DNA of 64,000 nucleotides from Streptomyces durmitorensis. GTDB taxonomy: Bacteria > Actinomycetota > Actinomycetes > Streptomycetales > Streptomycetaceae. Location: contig NZ_CP097289.1 of assembly GCF_023498005.1 (NCBI RefSeq), forward strand, positions 2,728,001-2,792,000, in the 5' to 3' direction. A program made the position numbers and the translations under genes. Under the pieces are notes generated by a model. It worked only from the letters and a program-made list of their open reading frames with translations. It was not told the origin of the DNA and did no database searches. Below, piece by piece: positions 8,891 to 17,614 of this stretch. Numbering within the stretch: position 1 is the stretch's first letter; every line of letters starts with the position of its first letter.

Positions 8891-9544
8891 TCAGATCCGG
8901 TAGCCGGAGCCGGGCACCGTCACGATGACGGCGGGCTCGCCGAGCTTCCGCCGCAGGGTCATGACGGTCACCCGGACCACGTTCGTGAACGGGTCGGTGT
9001 TCTCGTCCCAGGCCTTCTCGAGCAGCTGCTCGGCGGAGACCACGGCACCCTCGCTGCGCAGCAGCACTTCGAGGACGGCGAACTCCTTGGGGGCGAGCTG
9101 GATCTCCTTGCCGTCGCGGAAGATCTCGCGGCGGTTCGGGTCGAGCTTGATCCCGGCGCGCTCCAGGACGGGCGGCAGCGGCACGCTCGTACGCCGGCCG
9201 AGGGCACGCACGCGTGCCGTGAGCTCGCTGAACGCGAAGGGCTTGGGGAGATAGTCGTCGGCGCCGATCTCCAGGCCCTCGACGCGGTCGCTGACGTCGC
9301 CCGACGCGGTGAGCATCAGGACGCGGGTCGGCATGCCGAGCTCGACGATCTTGCGGCAGACGTCGTCGCCGTGCACGAGCGGGAGGTCCCGGTCGAGCAC
9401 CACGACGTCGTAGTCATTGACCCCGATGCGTTCCAGGGCGGCCGCTCCGTCGTACACGACGTCGACGGCCATGGCCTCCCGGCGCAGTCCGGTGGCCACC
9501 GCATCGGCGAGCAGTTGCTCGTCCTCGACGACGAGTACGCGCAC
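8891..9544 (-). CDS. cutR: Response regulator CutR (OmpR/PhoB family)
   Basis: 217 residues from GTG (VRVLVVEDEQLLADA), with GGAAGGA upstream. The receiver domain has the acidic pair VEDEQ, the phosphorylation site VVLDRDLP and LPKPF with the conserved Lys. The C-terminal winged helix includes LAPKEFAVLEVLL, VVRVTVMTLRRKLG and the ending VPGSGYRI. The sequence matches what I remember of S. lividans CutR almost residue for residue. It is first in the cutRS operon. Confidence 0.95.
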   Translation of the reverse strand: MRVLVVEDEQLLADAVATGLRREAMAVDVVYDGAAALERIGVNDYDVVVLDRDLPLVHGDDVCRKIVELGMPTRVLMLTASGDVSDRVEGLEIGADDYLPKPFAFSELTARVRALGRRTSVPLPPVLERAGIKLDPNRREIFRDGKEIQLAPKEFAVLEVLLRSEGAVVSAEQLLEKAWDENTDPFTNVVRVTVMTLRRKLGEPAVIVTVPGSGYRI

Positions 9545-9651
9545 GGCGCTGTCCTTCCTCTGTGCCCCTGCGGGCAGGTCTGTTCGTGGGGTGTGGCCTC
9601 CATCCTGCCCCTTTCGGCCATAAACCGGCTGTAAGGCGGAGTCCTGGCAGG

Positions 9652-9677
9652 GGAATGCGGGATTTTCTCCGACGGTT
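9652..9677 (+). promoter_or_regulatory. Candidate SigR-type promoter (GGAAT-N18-GTT)
   Basis: GGAAT at 9652-9656 and GTT at 9675-9677 are separated by exactly 18 nt, matching the consensus of the Streptomyces thiol-stress sigma factor SigR. It points toward the 57-residue ORF at 9853, leaving a leader of about 170 nt, and lies antisense in the cutR upstream region. Confidence 0.45.
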
Positions 9678-9737
9678 GAGGTTTCCGTGGAAGGGAGCCC
9701 GGGGAGGACGACCTCACACCCGCGATCACGCTTTGTA

Positions 9738-9751
9738 TGTGGCGCGCCACA
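9738..9751. promoter_or_regulatory. Perfect 14-bp palindrome
   Basis: TGTGGCGCGCCACA lies in the divergent region between cutR and the 57-residue gene, downstream of the candidate SigR promoter. It could be an operator. No regulator is assigned. Confidence 0.4.
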
Positions 9752-9852
9752 ACCCGCTTTCCGCAGGGCGGGCGGCTTGAGACGTGATCGCCCCTTCCTT
9801 GAGGGCACACCCCCGTGCCATCGACCCACGACCCAGCCGAGGGGGCGCAACC

Positions 9853-10026
9853 ATGGACGCTTTTACCGCAGGACTGCTGCAGCGCATAAAGGCCACGGAG
9901 TCCGACCTCACGAAGGCCCGTGAGACGGGCGACGACTTCCTTGCCGAGGTCGAGCAGGCGGAGCTGGAAGATCTCCACCGCCTGGCCGCCGAGCACGGTG
10001 TGGAGGTCGGCGCACTGCACGCCTGA
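9853..10026 (+). CDS. Small conserved hypothetical protein (57 residues)
   Basis: Starts MDAFTAGLLQRI and is almost wholly helical, rich in Glu and Ala (SDLTKARETGDDFLAEVEQA), with a GVEVG turn near the C-terminus. The start has GAGGGGG upstream and fits the strand's codon bias. It is followed by a strong hairpin terminator. Proteins of this type occur widely in Streptomyces without assigned function; a cytosolic coiled-coil or helical-hairpin role is all that can be said. Confidence 0.72.
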   Translation: MDAFTAGLLQRIKATESDLTKARETGDDFLAEVEQAELEDLHRLAAEHGVEVGALHA

Positions 10027-10048
10027 CCCATTACGCGAGCCGCAAACC

Positions 10049-10089
10049 GAAGGGCCCCGGCATCTGTGGACGAGATGCCGGGGCCCTTC
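10049..10089. terminator. Bidirectional terminator
   Basis: Perfect 17-bp stem (10049-10065 with 10073-10089, arm GAAGGGCCCCGGCATCT) and a 7-nt loop. It sits between the convergent 57-residue gene and the inositol-monophosphatase-like gene. Confidence 0.9.
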
Positions 10090-10123
10090 TGTGTGCGGAT
10101 GTCCGGCGCGGCCGGTCTGCCGG

Positions 10124-10936
10124 TCAGTCGTGCCAGGCGCCGAGCTCCTCCAGGCGGCCCTGCAGGTCCTCGAAGAGGCCGGGCGGGGCCGCGACGGTCA
10201 GCTCGCCCGAGAGGGCCTGGCCGGGGCGTCCGCCGGTGAGCGCGCCCGCCTCCCGTGCGACGAGGTCGCCGGCCGCGAAGTCCCACGGGTTGAGGCCCCG
10301 TTCGTAGTACGCGTCCAGGCGGCCGAGCGCGACGTCGCACAGGTCGATCGCCGCGGAGCCGCCGCGGCGGATGTCCCGGACCAGCGGGATCAGCTGCCTG
10401 GCCACCTCGGCCTGGTGGGCGCGGCGCTGGGCGACGTACCCGAAGCCGGTGCCGACGAGGGCCTGTTCGAACGGGGGCGCGGGGCGGACGTGCGCGGGCC
10501 TGTCGTTGACGAAGGCACCCTCTCCGAGGACCGCGCGGTAGGTCTCGCCGCGCATCGGGGCGTGCACCACGCCGACGAGCGTCTCGCCGTCCTTGCGGGC
10601 CGCGATGGAGACGGACCAGTCGGGGCGTCCGTAGAGGTAGTTGACGGTGCCGTCGATCGGGTCGATCACCCACTGGACGCCGCTGCTGCCCTCGGAGCTC
10701 GCGCCCTCCTCGCCGAGCACGCCGTCGTCCGGCCTGCGCTCGGCGAAGAAGTCGGTGATCAGCTTCTCGGAGGCGATGTCCATCTCGGTGACGACGTCGA
10801 CCGCGCTGGTCTTCGTGGCGGCCACGCCCAGGTCGTCCGGGCGCCCGTCGCGCAGGAAGGCGCCGGCGCGGTGCGCGGCCTCCAGGGCGGCGCCGAGGAG
10901 TTCGGCCTTCAGCTGCTGGTCTGCGGGGTCGGTCAC
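10124..10936 (-). CDS. Inositol monophosphatase family protein
   Basis: 270 residues from GTG (VTDPADQQLKAELL), with AGGAG upstream. It carries the metal-binding motifs of the family: GEEG after the first helix pair, DPIDGTVNY, and WDFAAGDLVAREAGA near the C-terminus. Such enzymes remove phosphate from inositol-1-phosphate, histidinol-phosphate or related sugars with Mg2+. The substrate here is not given by the context. It lies 23 nt after cpfC and may be co-transcribed with it. Confidence 0.9.
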   Translation of the reverse strand: MTDPADQQLKAELLGAALEAAHRAGAFLRDGRPDDLGVAATKTSAVDVVTEMDIASEKLITDFFAERRPDDGVLGEEGASSEGSSGVQWVIDPIDGTVNYLYGRPDWSVSIAARKDGETLVGVVHAPMRGETYRAVLGEGAFVNDRPAHVRPAPPFEQALVGTGFGYVAQRRAHQAEVARQLIPLVRDIRRGGSAAIDLCDVALGRLDAYYERGLNPWDFAAGDLVAREAGALTGGRPGQALSGELTVAAPPGLFEDLQGRLEELGAWHD

Positions 10937-10959
10937 GGTGCTCCTGGTGCCTTCGTGAG

Positions 10960-12087
10960 TTACGCGTACGGGCTGTCGGCGCCCGCGGCCGCGGGCTTCG
11001 GGGCGCGCGAGGGGCAGCAGCCCACCGGGCACAGGTCGTGGCTCGCACCGAGCGCGCCCAGGGCGCAGGGCGCGACCTTGCGTCCGTTCTCCGTCGCGGC
11101 GCGCTCGAGGACCAGGTCACGCACCGCCGCGGCGAACCGGGGATCGGCGCCGACGGTGGCCGAGCGGCGGACCGGCAGACCCAGCTCCGCGGCCTTCGCG
11201 TCGGCCTCGGTGTCGAGGTCGTACAGGACCTCCATGTGGTCCGAGACGAAGCCGATCGGGACCATCACCACGGCGGGCGCGCCCGCGACGTGCCGCTCCT
11301 CCAGGTGATCGCAGATGTCCGGCTCCAGCCACGGGATGTGCGGGGCGCCGCTGCGCGACTGGTAGACGAGCTGCCAGGGATGCTCGACGCCCGTCTCCTC
11401 GCGCACCGCGTCGGCGATGAGCCGGGCCACGTCCAGGTGCTCCTCGACGTACGCGCCGCCGTCCCCGTGGTCCTCGGCGCGGCCCGAGCTGTCGGCGGCC
11501 GCGGTCGGGATCGAGTGCGTCGTGAAGGCGAGGTGCGCCCCTGCGCGTACGTCGTCCGGCAGCTCGGCCAGGGACTTCAGGACCCCGTCGATCATGGGGC
11601 GGACGAAGCCGGGGTGGTTGAAGTAGTGCCGCAGCTTGTCGACGCGCGGCACGTCGAGGCCCTCGGAGGCGAGCACGGCGAGGGACTCCGCCAGGTTCTC
11701 GCGGTACTGACGGCAGCCCGAGTACGAGGCGTACGCGCTGGTCGCCAGGACGAGCACGCGGCGGTGGCCGTCCTGGACGAGCTCGCGCAGGGTGTCGGTC
11801 AGGTAGGGCGCCCAGTTGCGGTTGCCCCAGTAGACCGGCAGGTCGAGGCCGTGCTCGGCGAAGTCCTTGCGCAGGGCGTCCAGGAGGGCGCGGTTCTGGT
11901 CGTTGATCGGGCTGACCCCGCCGAAGAGGAAGTAGTGCTGCCCCACTTCCTTGAGCCGCTCCGTGGGGATACCGCGGCCCCGCGTCACGTTCTCCAGGAA
12001 CGGGACGACGTCGTCCGGGCCTTCGGGGCCGCCGAACGAGAGCAGCAGCAGGGCGTCATAGGGAGAGGCATCAAGCGCATCGGACAT
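10960..12087 (-). CDS. cpfC: Ferrochelatase (coproporphyrin III type, Fe-S containing)
   Basis: Inserts Fe2+ into the porphyrin ring in heme synthesis; in Actinobacteria the substrate is coproporphyrin III. 375 residues beginning [24 protein letters not shown]. It has the catalytic His191 in FTTHSIP and Glu286 in [11 protein letters not shown]. The C-terminal cluster (Cys341, 353, 357, 358; [18 protein letters not shown]) marks the [2Fe-2S]-binding actinobacterial form. The start is the family Met; longer in-frame options reach into the divergent MFS promoter. Older name: hemH. Confidence 0.95.
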   Translation of the reverse strand: MSDALDASPYDALLLLSFGGPEGPDDVVPFLENVTRGRGIPTERLKEVGQHYFLFGGVSPINDQNRALLDALRKDFAEHGLDLPVYWGNRNWAPYLTDTLRELVQDGHRRVLVLATSAYASYSGCRQYRENLAESLAVLASEGLDVPRVDKLRHYFNHPGFVRPMIDGVLKSLAELPDDVRAGAHLAFTTHSIPTAAADSSGRAEDHGDGGAYVEEHLDVARLIADAVREETGVEHPWQLVYQSRSGAPHIPWLEPDICDHLEERHVAGAPAVVMVPIGFVSDHMEVLYDLDTEADAKAAELGLPVRRSATVGADPRFAAAVRDLVLERAATENGRKVAPCALGALGASHDLCPVGCCPSRAPKPAAAGADSPYA

Positions 12088-12242
12088 ACATCCGATCCTG
12101 CCACCCGCCGCTGACAGCCGAAAATCACGGTGCGGCCGGGCCTGTCGGAGCCGTAAGCTGTATTGGCCATCTTTACGCCTTACCGGAGCAGCTCCGCCCG
12201 TGGTCCGCACGGAGCCGCCCCGGCGCCTCAGCGGAGTCCCAC

Positions 12243-13490
12243 GTGCCAAGCCCCTACCGCGCCATCTTCGCCGCCCCCGGCACCAAGGGGTTCTCCACCG
12301 CAGGCCTCCTCGGCCGGATGCCGTTGTCGATGATGGGCATCGGCATCGTGACGATGGTGTCCCAGCTCACGGGGCGGTACGGACTCGCGGGCGCGCTCTC
12401 CGCGACCGTCGCGCTCTCCGCCGCCGCGATCGGCCCGCAGATCTCGCGCCTGGTCGACCGCCACGGCCAGCGCCGGGTCCTGCGGCCCGCGACCCTGGCC
12501 TCCCTGGCGGCGGTCGCCGGACTCCTGCTCTGCGCCAAGTACGCGGCCCCGGACTGGACGCTCTTCGCCTTCGCCGCGCTGGTGGGCTGCGTGCCGAGCG
12601 TGGGCTCGATGATCAGGGCGCGCTGGGCCGTCCTCTACCGGGACACCCCGCAGCTGCACACCGCGTACTCCTTCGAGTCCGTGGTCGACGAGATCTGCTT
12701 CATCTTCGGGCCGATCATCTCGATCGGGCTCTCCACCGTGTGGTTCCCCGAGGCCGGGCCGCTGCTCGCCGGGGTCTTCCTCGCCGTGGGCGTCTTCTGG
12801 CTGACGTCCCAGCGGGCCACCGAGCCCGTGCCGCACGGGCGTGAACACCACACCAAGGGTTCGGCGTTGCGCTCCGGAGGGCTCCAGGTCCTGGTCGCGA
12901 CGTTCGTGGCGACGGGGGCGATCTTCGGGTCCATCGACGTGGTGACGGTCGCGTACGCCGAGGACCAGGGGCACAAGGCGATGGCGAGCCTGGTGCTCGC
13001 GGTGTACGCGCTCGGCTCCTGTGTGGCCGGGGCCGCCTTCGGGCTCATGCACTTCAAGGGGGCGCCCGCCCCGAGGTGGCTGCTGGGTGTCTGTGCGATG
13101 GCCGTGAGTATGATCCCGCTTCAGTTGGTCGGGAACCTTCCGTTTCTGGCCGTGGCGTTGTTCATCGCGGGCCTCTCCATAGCGCCGACCATGATCACGA
13201 CGATGGCCCTCGTCGAACAGCACGTACCACGCGCGAAGCTGACCGAGGGCATGACCTGGGTGAGCACCGGACTCGCGGTCGGCGTCGCGCTCGGCTCCTC
13301 CGCGGCCGGCTGGGTCATCGACGCGGCCGGATCGGACGCCGGGTACGCGGTCCCCGGTCTCTCCGGGGCCGCCGCGGTGGCGGTCGGGTTCCTGGGGTAT
13401 CGCCGGCTGAAGAAGCCGGTTCCGCAACGGGGAGGGACCCATGAGCACGGCAGCGGGCAGCAGCGGGAAGAGCACAGCGGCGTGGCGTAA
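12243..13490 (+). CDS. MFS transporter
   Basis: 415 residues from GTG ([27 protein letters not shown]), with about twelve hydrophobic segments and the inter-helix [12 protein letters not shown], typical of the major facilitator superfamily. Substrate is unknown; a Streptomyces efflux pump for small molecules is the likely class. Its last 50 nt overlap the following FAD oxidase gene in another frame, so the two are translationally coupled. It is divergent from cpfC, with a 155-bp promoter region between. Confidence 0.88.
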   Translation: MPSPYRAIFAAPGTKGFSTAGLLGRMPLSMMGIGIVTMVSQLTGRYGLAGALSATVALSAAAIGPQISRLVDRHGQRRVLRPATLASLAAVAGLLLCAKYAAPDWTLFAFAALVGCVPSVGSMIRARWAVLYRDTPQLHTAYSFESVVDEICFIFGPIISIGLSTVWFPEAGPLLAGVFLAVGVFWLTSQRATEPVPHGREHHTKGSALRSGGLQVLVATFVATGAIFGSIDVVTVAYAEDQGHKAMASLVLAVYALGSCVAGAAFGLMHFKGAPAPRWLLGVCAMAVSMIPLQLVGNLPFLAVALFIAGLSIAPTMITTMALVEQHVPRAKLTEGMTWVSTGLAVGVALGSSAAGWVIDAAGSDAGYAVPGLSGAAAVAVGFLGYRRLKKPVPQRGGTHEHGSGQQREEHSGVA

Positions 13491-14769
13491 CTGGGCGGGC
13501 AACGTCAGCGCCCGCCCGGCCAGGGAGGTCACCCCCGCGTCGGTCGACGAACTGAGCGCCGCGCTGCGTCAGGCCAAGGACGACGGCCTCAGGGTGAAGC
13601 CGGTCGGCACCGGCCACTCCTTCACGGCGGCGGCGGCCACCGACGGCCTCCTGATACGCCCCGAACTCCTCACCGGGATCCGCAGGATCGACCGCGAGGC
13701 CGGCACCGTCACGGTGGAAGCGGGCACTCCGCTCAAGCGCCTGAACGCGGCGCTCGCCCGCGAAGGTCTGTCGCTCACGAACATGGGCGACATCATGGAG
13801 CAGACGGTCTCCGGCGCGATCAGCACCGGGACGCACGGCACGGGCCGCGATTCGGCGTCGATCTCCGCACAGATCACGGCACTTGAGCTGGTCACGGCGG
13901 ACGGCACGGTCCTCACCTGCTCGGAGAAGGAGAATCCCGAGGTCTTCGCGGCGGCCCGGATCGGCATCGGCGCACTCGGCGTGATCAGCGCGATCACCTT
14001 CGCCGTGGAACCCGTCTTCTTCCTCACCGCCCGTGAGGAGCCGATGACCTTCGACAAGGTCACGAGCGAGTTCGACGCGCTCCACGCCGAGAACGAGCAC
14101 TTCGAGTTCTACTGGTTCCCGCACACCGGCAACTGCACCACCAAGCGCAACAACCGCAGCGTGGGCCCCGCCGCCCCTCCCGGCAAGGTGAGCGCCTTCG
14201 TAGAGGACGAAATTCTCTCCAACGGCCTCTTCCAGGCGGTCAACACCATCGGCAGGGCCGTCCCCGCGACCATCCCGGGCATCGCCAAGATCTCCAGCAA
14301 GGCGCTCTCCGCCCGCACCTACACGGACATCCCCTACAAGGTCTTCACAAGCCCGCGCCGCGTGCGCTTCGTGGAGATGGAGTACGCCGTTCCGCGGGCG
14401 GCCCTCGTCGAGACGCTGCGCGAGCTGAAGACGATGGTGGAGCGCTCGCATCTGCGGATCAGCTTCCCCGTGGAGGTCCGCACGGCTCCCGCGGACGACA
14501 TCACGCTCTCCACGGCCTCGGGCCGGGACAGTGCGTACATCGCCGTCCACATGTACCGGGGCACGCCCTACCAGGCGTACTTCACCGCCGCCGAGCGGAT
14601 CTTCACCGCGCACGAGGGCAGGCCCCACTGGGGCAAGATCCACACGCGGGGCGCCGACTACTTCGCGCAGGCCTATCCGCGCTTCGCCGAGTTCACGGCC
14701 CTGCGCGACCGCCTGGACCCGGACCGCCTGTTCGGCAACGACTACCTGCGCCGCGTCCTGGGCTACTGA
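13441..14769 (+). CDS. FAD-linked oxidase, D-arabinono-1,4-lactone/alditol oxidase type
   Basis: 442 residues. The N-terminal FAD-binding domain has NWAGNV and GTGHSFT, whose His corresponds to the covalent flavin attachment site of alditol oxidases, plus the STGTHGTG loop. The C-terminal ALO domain has HLRISFPVEVR and HWGKIHT and ends LFGNDYLRRVLGY. It probably oxidises sugar lactones or polyols with O2 or another acceptor. It overlaps the MFS gene by 50 nt, which suggests transport and oxidation of related compounds. Confidence 0.9.
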   Translation: MSTAAGSSGKSTAAWRNWAGNVSARPAREVTPASVDELSAALRQAKDDGLRVKPVGTGHSFTAAAATDGLLIRPELLTGIRRIDREAGTVTVEAGTPLKRLNAALAREGLSLTNMGDIMEQTVSGAISTGTHGTGRDSASISAQITALELVTADGTVLTCSEKENPEVFAAARIGIGALGVISAITFAVEPVFFLTAREEPMTFDKVTSEFDALHAENEHFEFYWFPHTGNCTTKRNNRSVGPAAPPGKVSAFVEDEILSNGLFQAVNTIGRAVPATIPGIAKISSKALSARTYTDIPYKVFTSPRRVRFVEMEYAVPRAALVETLRELKTMVERSHLRISFPVEVRTAPADDITLSTASGRDSAYIAVHMYRGTPYQAYFTAAERIFTAHEGRPHWGKIHTRGADYFAQAYPRFAEFTALRDRLDPDRLFGNDYLRRVLGY

Positions 14770-14796
14770 GGCGGCCCGGGTGAAGGGGACCGCCGC

Positions 14797-15972
14797 CTAC
14801 GGGGTGGCGGTCTCTCCGCGCTGTACGTCGTTTCCGCTGCCGGTGTCGCCGCTGGACGGGGTGGGCGTCGGGGTCGGGGTGGGGGTCGGCGTGGGAGTCG
14901 GGTCCGTCTTCGAACCGTCGTCGTCACCGGAGTCCGAGCCGGAGCCCGTGCCCTTGTCCGGGTCGTCCTTCGAACCGGCGCCCGAGTCGTTGCCGTTGTC
15001 CGGGGTCTGCGCGTCCGTGCCGTCCGGCTCCTGCGACGCGCCGCCGTCCTGCTGCGAACCGTCGTCCGTACCCGTGGAAGGGCCGTCAGACGGCTGCTCG
15101 GAGGGGTCGGTCGAGGGAGTGGAGGGCTGATTCCGCGAGCCGTTGTTGCCCGTGACGCCGTTGCTGATGGTGGTGCCCTTGCCCCCGCTGAAGTCCTCGC
15201 CGGAGACGATCTCGTACGTCGTGATGCCTGCCATGGCCACACCGAAGACGACCGCTGCCGCGACCAACGGCCGCTTCCAGCTTCGGATCTGCGTGCGATG
15301 CGTCATGCCCTCGGTGAACTCCTCCGAGGGGAGCGGCGGCTGCACGGGCTCCACCGGGGCCGCCTGGCGCAGCACGCGCGTCGCGTCGTCCCGGGGCACC
15401 AACTGCGTGGCGTCGACCGACCCCAGCAGCTGCGTCTTCTCGGCGTCGGCGTCGGCATCGGCCACTGGCAGCAGGGTCGTGCGGTCCGCGTCGGGATCCA
15501 CCACCGGCAACACGTTCGTGCGATCCGCGTCGACGGCAGGAGGCAGCACCGAGGTGGCGTCCGGCTCGACCGTCCGCCCCCATGTCGTCGTCACGGGTCC
15601 CCCGGACCCGGCGTGCGCCGTCGCTCCCGTGTACGCCGCCGCCCGGAACGTCTGGGCCACCGGCGCACCCGAGCCGTCGGTCAGCGGGACCTGCTGGGCC
15701 CGCGGCTTGGCCTGCACCGCGACGTCACGTATCTGCTCGCCCGTGCGCCGGAAGAAGTGCTGGAAGATCGTGCCGCCACAGGTCGCGACCACGCTCACCA
15801 AGCCGGCGCCCAGGATCGTGCCGTAGACGCCGAAGCTGGCGGCGAGCTTCGCCCCCACGACGGCGGCCACGGCGCTGCCCGCGACCTGCGGCAGACTCAG
15901 ATCAAGGCGCCGCTTCTCCGTCGGCTCCTCCTGGCCCTTGGATTCCTCGCCGGAATCCGGCTTTTCACGCAT
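14797..15972 (-). CDS. Membrane protein with acidic Ser/Thr/Pro-rich extracytoplasmic tail
   Basis: 391 residues from MREKPDSGEESK. A charged N-terminus is followed by a hydrophobic stretch (about 27-65, with FGVYGTILGAGLVSVVA), a long Asp/Thr/Val-rich linker with repeated 'DADRT.LLPV' units, and another TM at about 238-258 (PLVAAAVVFGVAMAG). The low-complexity tail ends in a run of Thr-Pro repeats. The tail resembles cell-wall-spanning linkers. No enzyme domain is visible. It is divergent from sepH. Confidence 0.8.
   Translation of the reverse strand: MREKPDSGEESKGQEEPTEKRRLDLSLPQVAGSAVAAVVGAKLAASFGVYGTILGAGLVSVVATCGGTIFQHFFRRTGEQIRDVAVQAKPRAQQVPLTDGSGAPVAQTFRAAAYTGATAHAGSGGPVTTTWGRTVEPDATSVLPPAVDADRTNVLPVVDPDADRTTLLPVADADADAEKTQLLGSVDATQLVPRDDATRVLRQAAPVEPVQPPLPSEEFTEGMTHRTQIRSWKRPLVAAAVVFGVAMAGITTYEIVSGEDFSGGKGTTISNGVTGNNGSRNQPSTPSTDPSEQPSDGPSTGTDDGSQQDGGASQEPDGTDAQTPDNGNDSGAGSKDDPDKGTGSGSDSGDDDGSKTDPTPTPTPTPTPTPTPSSGDTGSGNDVQRGETATP
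14858..14903. repeat. Hexamer tandem repeat encoding (Thr-Pro)n
   Basis: About eight imperfect GGGGTC/GGCGTG-type units within the C-terminal tail of the membrane protein gene encode alternating Thr and Pro. Unit number is likely variable between strains. Confidence 0.75.
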
Positions 15973-16434
15973 CTCCGACCCTTGCCTGCCTTTCTCGACT
16001 GACTGCACGAGAAAGGGACGTATGGGTGAAGGGGATAGTTCCGTTTCTGGAGATTCCGTGAAGTGTGCCACTCATGCACCACCCTGCCCGGGTATCCCGG
16101 GGCGCCAACTCCCGTCCCCCGCGAGAACTTCGGCGGCGCGGCGGACCACCCGCGTGGCCCGAATGGAGTACTGTTGCGAGCCCTGGGTCCGGTCTCCCAC
16201 CTGGGTGCCCGGGGCCTTCCAGGACCGCCGGGAGGGGGCTCGCTGCACAGGGTGACCAAAGTGGTCACTGAGAGTTGCGAAGAGGTAACCGTGCCATAAC
16301 GGCGACCTTGGGCCCATGCCCGACACGCCGGGCAACTCGGCAAGGTTGTGGCAGGCTGCACCCGGGCAGGCCACACTCGACTAGCGGAAGCAGCGACGCA
16401 CGTGACGTCGGCAGGCACCACCCGGGAGGTTCCC
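15973..16434. other. 462-bp divergent promoter region with an inverted repeat
   Basis: It lies between the Thr-Pro membrane protein gene (minus) and sepH (plus). A perfect inverted repeat GTGACCA-AAG-TGGTCAC (16252-16268) stands out about 170 bp upstream of sepH. Just before sepH, GGGAGG is a strong ribosome-binding site. I see no ORF supported by codon use. Confidence 0.5.
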
Positions 16435-17532
16435 ATGCCCGAACTGCGTGTCGTGGCCGTCAGCAACGACGGCACACGGCTGGTGCTCAAAGCTGCGGAC
16501 AGCACGGAGTACACGCTTCCGATCGACGAGCGGCTGCGCGCAGCAGTGCGCGGCGACCGTCCGCGTCTCGGCCAGATCGAGATCGAGGTGGAGAGCCACC
16601 TCCGCCCCCGCGACATCCAGGCACGGATACGTGCCGGTGCCAGCGCGGAGGAAGTCGCCTCGCTCGCCGGAATCCCCGTCGATCGCGTCCGCCGCTTCGA
16701 AGGACCCGTGCTCGCCGAGCGCGCCTTCATGGCCGAGCGGGCCCGGAAGACCCCCGTGCGCCGTCCCGGCGAGAACACCGGACCCCAGCTCGGCGAGGCC
16801 GTCTCGGAGCGACTGCTCCTGCGCGGCGCCGACAAGGAAACGATCCAGTGGGACTCCTGGCGCCGTGACGACGGCACGTGGGAGGTCCTGCTCGTCTACC
16901 GCGTCGCGACCGAACCGCACTCCGCGAGCTGGACGTACGACCCGCCACGGCGGCTCGTGCAGGCCGTGGACGACGAGGCGCGCTCGCTGATCGGCGAGAC
17001 GGACGACATCGCCGCGCCCGAGCCCAGCTTCCCGTTCGTGCCGCGCATCGCCCGGCTGCCCCGGGACAGGCCCTCGCTCGACCGGCCGCTCGACCGCGCC
17101 CTGGACCGGCAGTTGGAGCGCCCGAGCGCACCGATGCCCCCGGAGCCTCCGGAGGAGGGTGCGGCCACCGCCGCGACCGCGTCCGTGTCCGAGTCGGAGC
17201 GGGACTCGCTCACCAGCCTCCTGGAGGCGGTGCCGAGCTTCCGGGGCGACATGATCGTGCCGGAGCGCCCCGCGCTGCCGACCACGGATCTCCCGCCGTC
17301 GGAGGAGCCCGAGCAGGACCCGGAGGCCGAGGAGCCCCCCGCGGCGTCGGCCGGGGCGGGTTCCGCGTACGCGGACGTCCTGATGCCGCGCTCGGTGGCC
17401 AGCCACCGCGACCGCCTCGTCGGCACCACCGACCGCCAGGCGGAGGCCGACGGCGTCCGCCCCGGGCGGCGCGCGGCGGTGCCGAGCTGGGACGAGATCG
17501 TCTTCGGCACGCGCCGCAAGAAGCAGGAGTAG
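16435..17532 (+). CDS. sepH: SepH, activator of FtsZ assembly (DUF3071)
   Basis: 365 residues from MPELRVVAVSNDGTRLVL. SepH is a conserved actinobacterial division protein that promotes FtsZ polymerisation at septa. The N-terminal domain holds an HTH-like core (DIQARIRAGASAEEVASLAGIPVDRVRRF). A WDSWRRDDGTWEVLL segment follows, then a long disordered linker and the C-terminal motif SWDEIVFGTRRKKQE. This layout fits published SepH descriptions. The stop codon lies in a 9-bp tandem repeat and is followed by a 22-bp-stem terminator. Confidence 0.92.
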   Translation: MPELRVVAVSNDGTRLVLKAADSTEYTLPIDERLRAAVRGDRPRLGQIEIEVESHLRPRDIQARIRAGASAEEVASLAGIPVDRVRRFEGPVLAERAFMAERARKTPVRRPGENTGPQLGEAVSERLLLRGADKETIQWDSWRRDDGTWEVLLVYRVATEPHSASWTYDPPRRLVQAVDDEARSLIGETDDIAAPEPSFPFVPRIARLPRDRPSLDRPLDRALDRQLERPSAPMPPEPPEEGAATAATASVSESERDSLTSLLEAVPSFRGDMIVPERPALPTTDLPPSEEPEQDPEAEEPPAASAGAGSAYADVLMPRSVASHRDRLVGTTDRQAEADGVRPGRRAAVPSWDEIVFGTRRKKQE

Positions 17533-17544
17533 CCGGAGTAGCCG
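17527..17544 (+). repeat. 9-bp tandem repeat across the sepH stop codon
   Basis: Two copies of GGAGTAGCC (17527-17535, 17536-17544), followed by a partial third. The first contains the sepH stop TAG; the second puts another TAG in frame three codons later. Confidence 0.8.
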
Positions 17545-17559
17545 GAGCAGTACGTCGTC

Positions 17560-17608
17560 GTACGTGGTCGGGGCCCGCACCTGCACGGTGCGGGCCCCGA
17601 CCACGTAC
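17560..17608. terminator. Bidirectional terminator with perfect 22-bp stem
   Basis: Arms 17560-17581 and 17587-17608 (beginning GTACGTGGTCGGGG) pair without mismatch around the loop TGCAC. It separates the convergent sepH and sulfurtransferase genes. Confidence 0.93.
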
Positions 17609-17614
17609 AGCCCC

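Noticed and set aside
10062..10072. TGTGGACGA as a DnaA box
   Set aside because: It has a mismatch in the core and is part of the loop and arm of a strong terminator hairpin.
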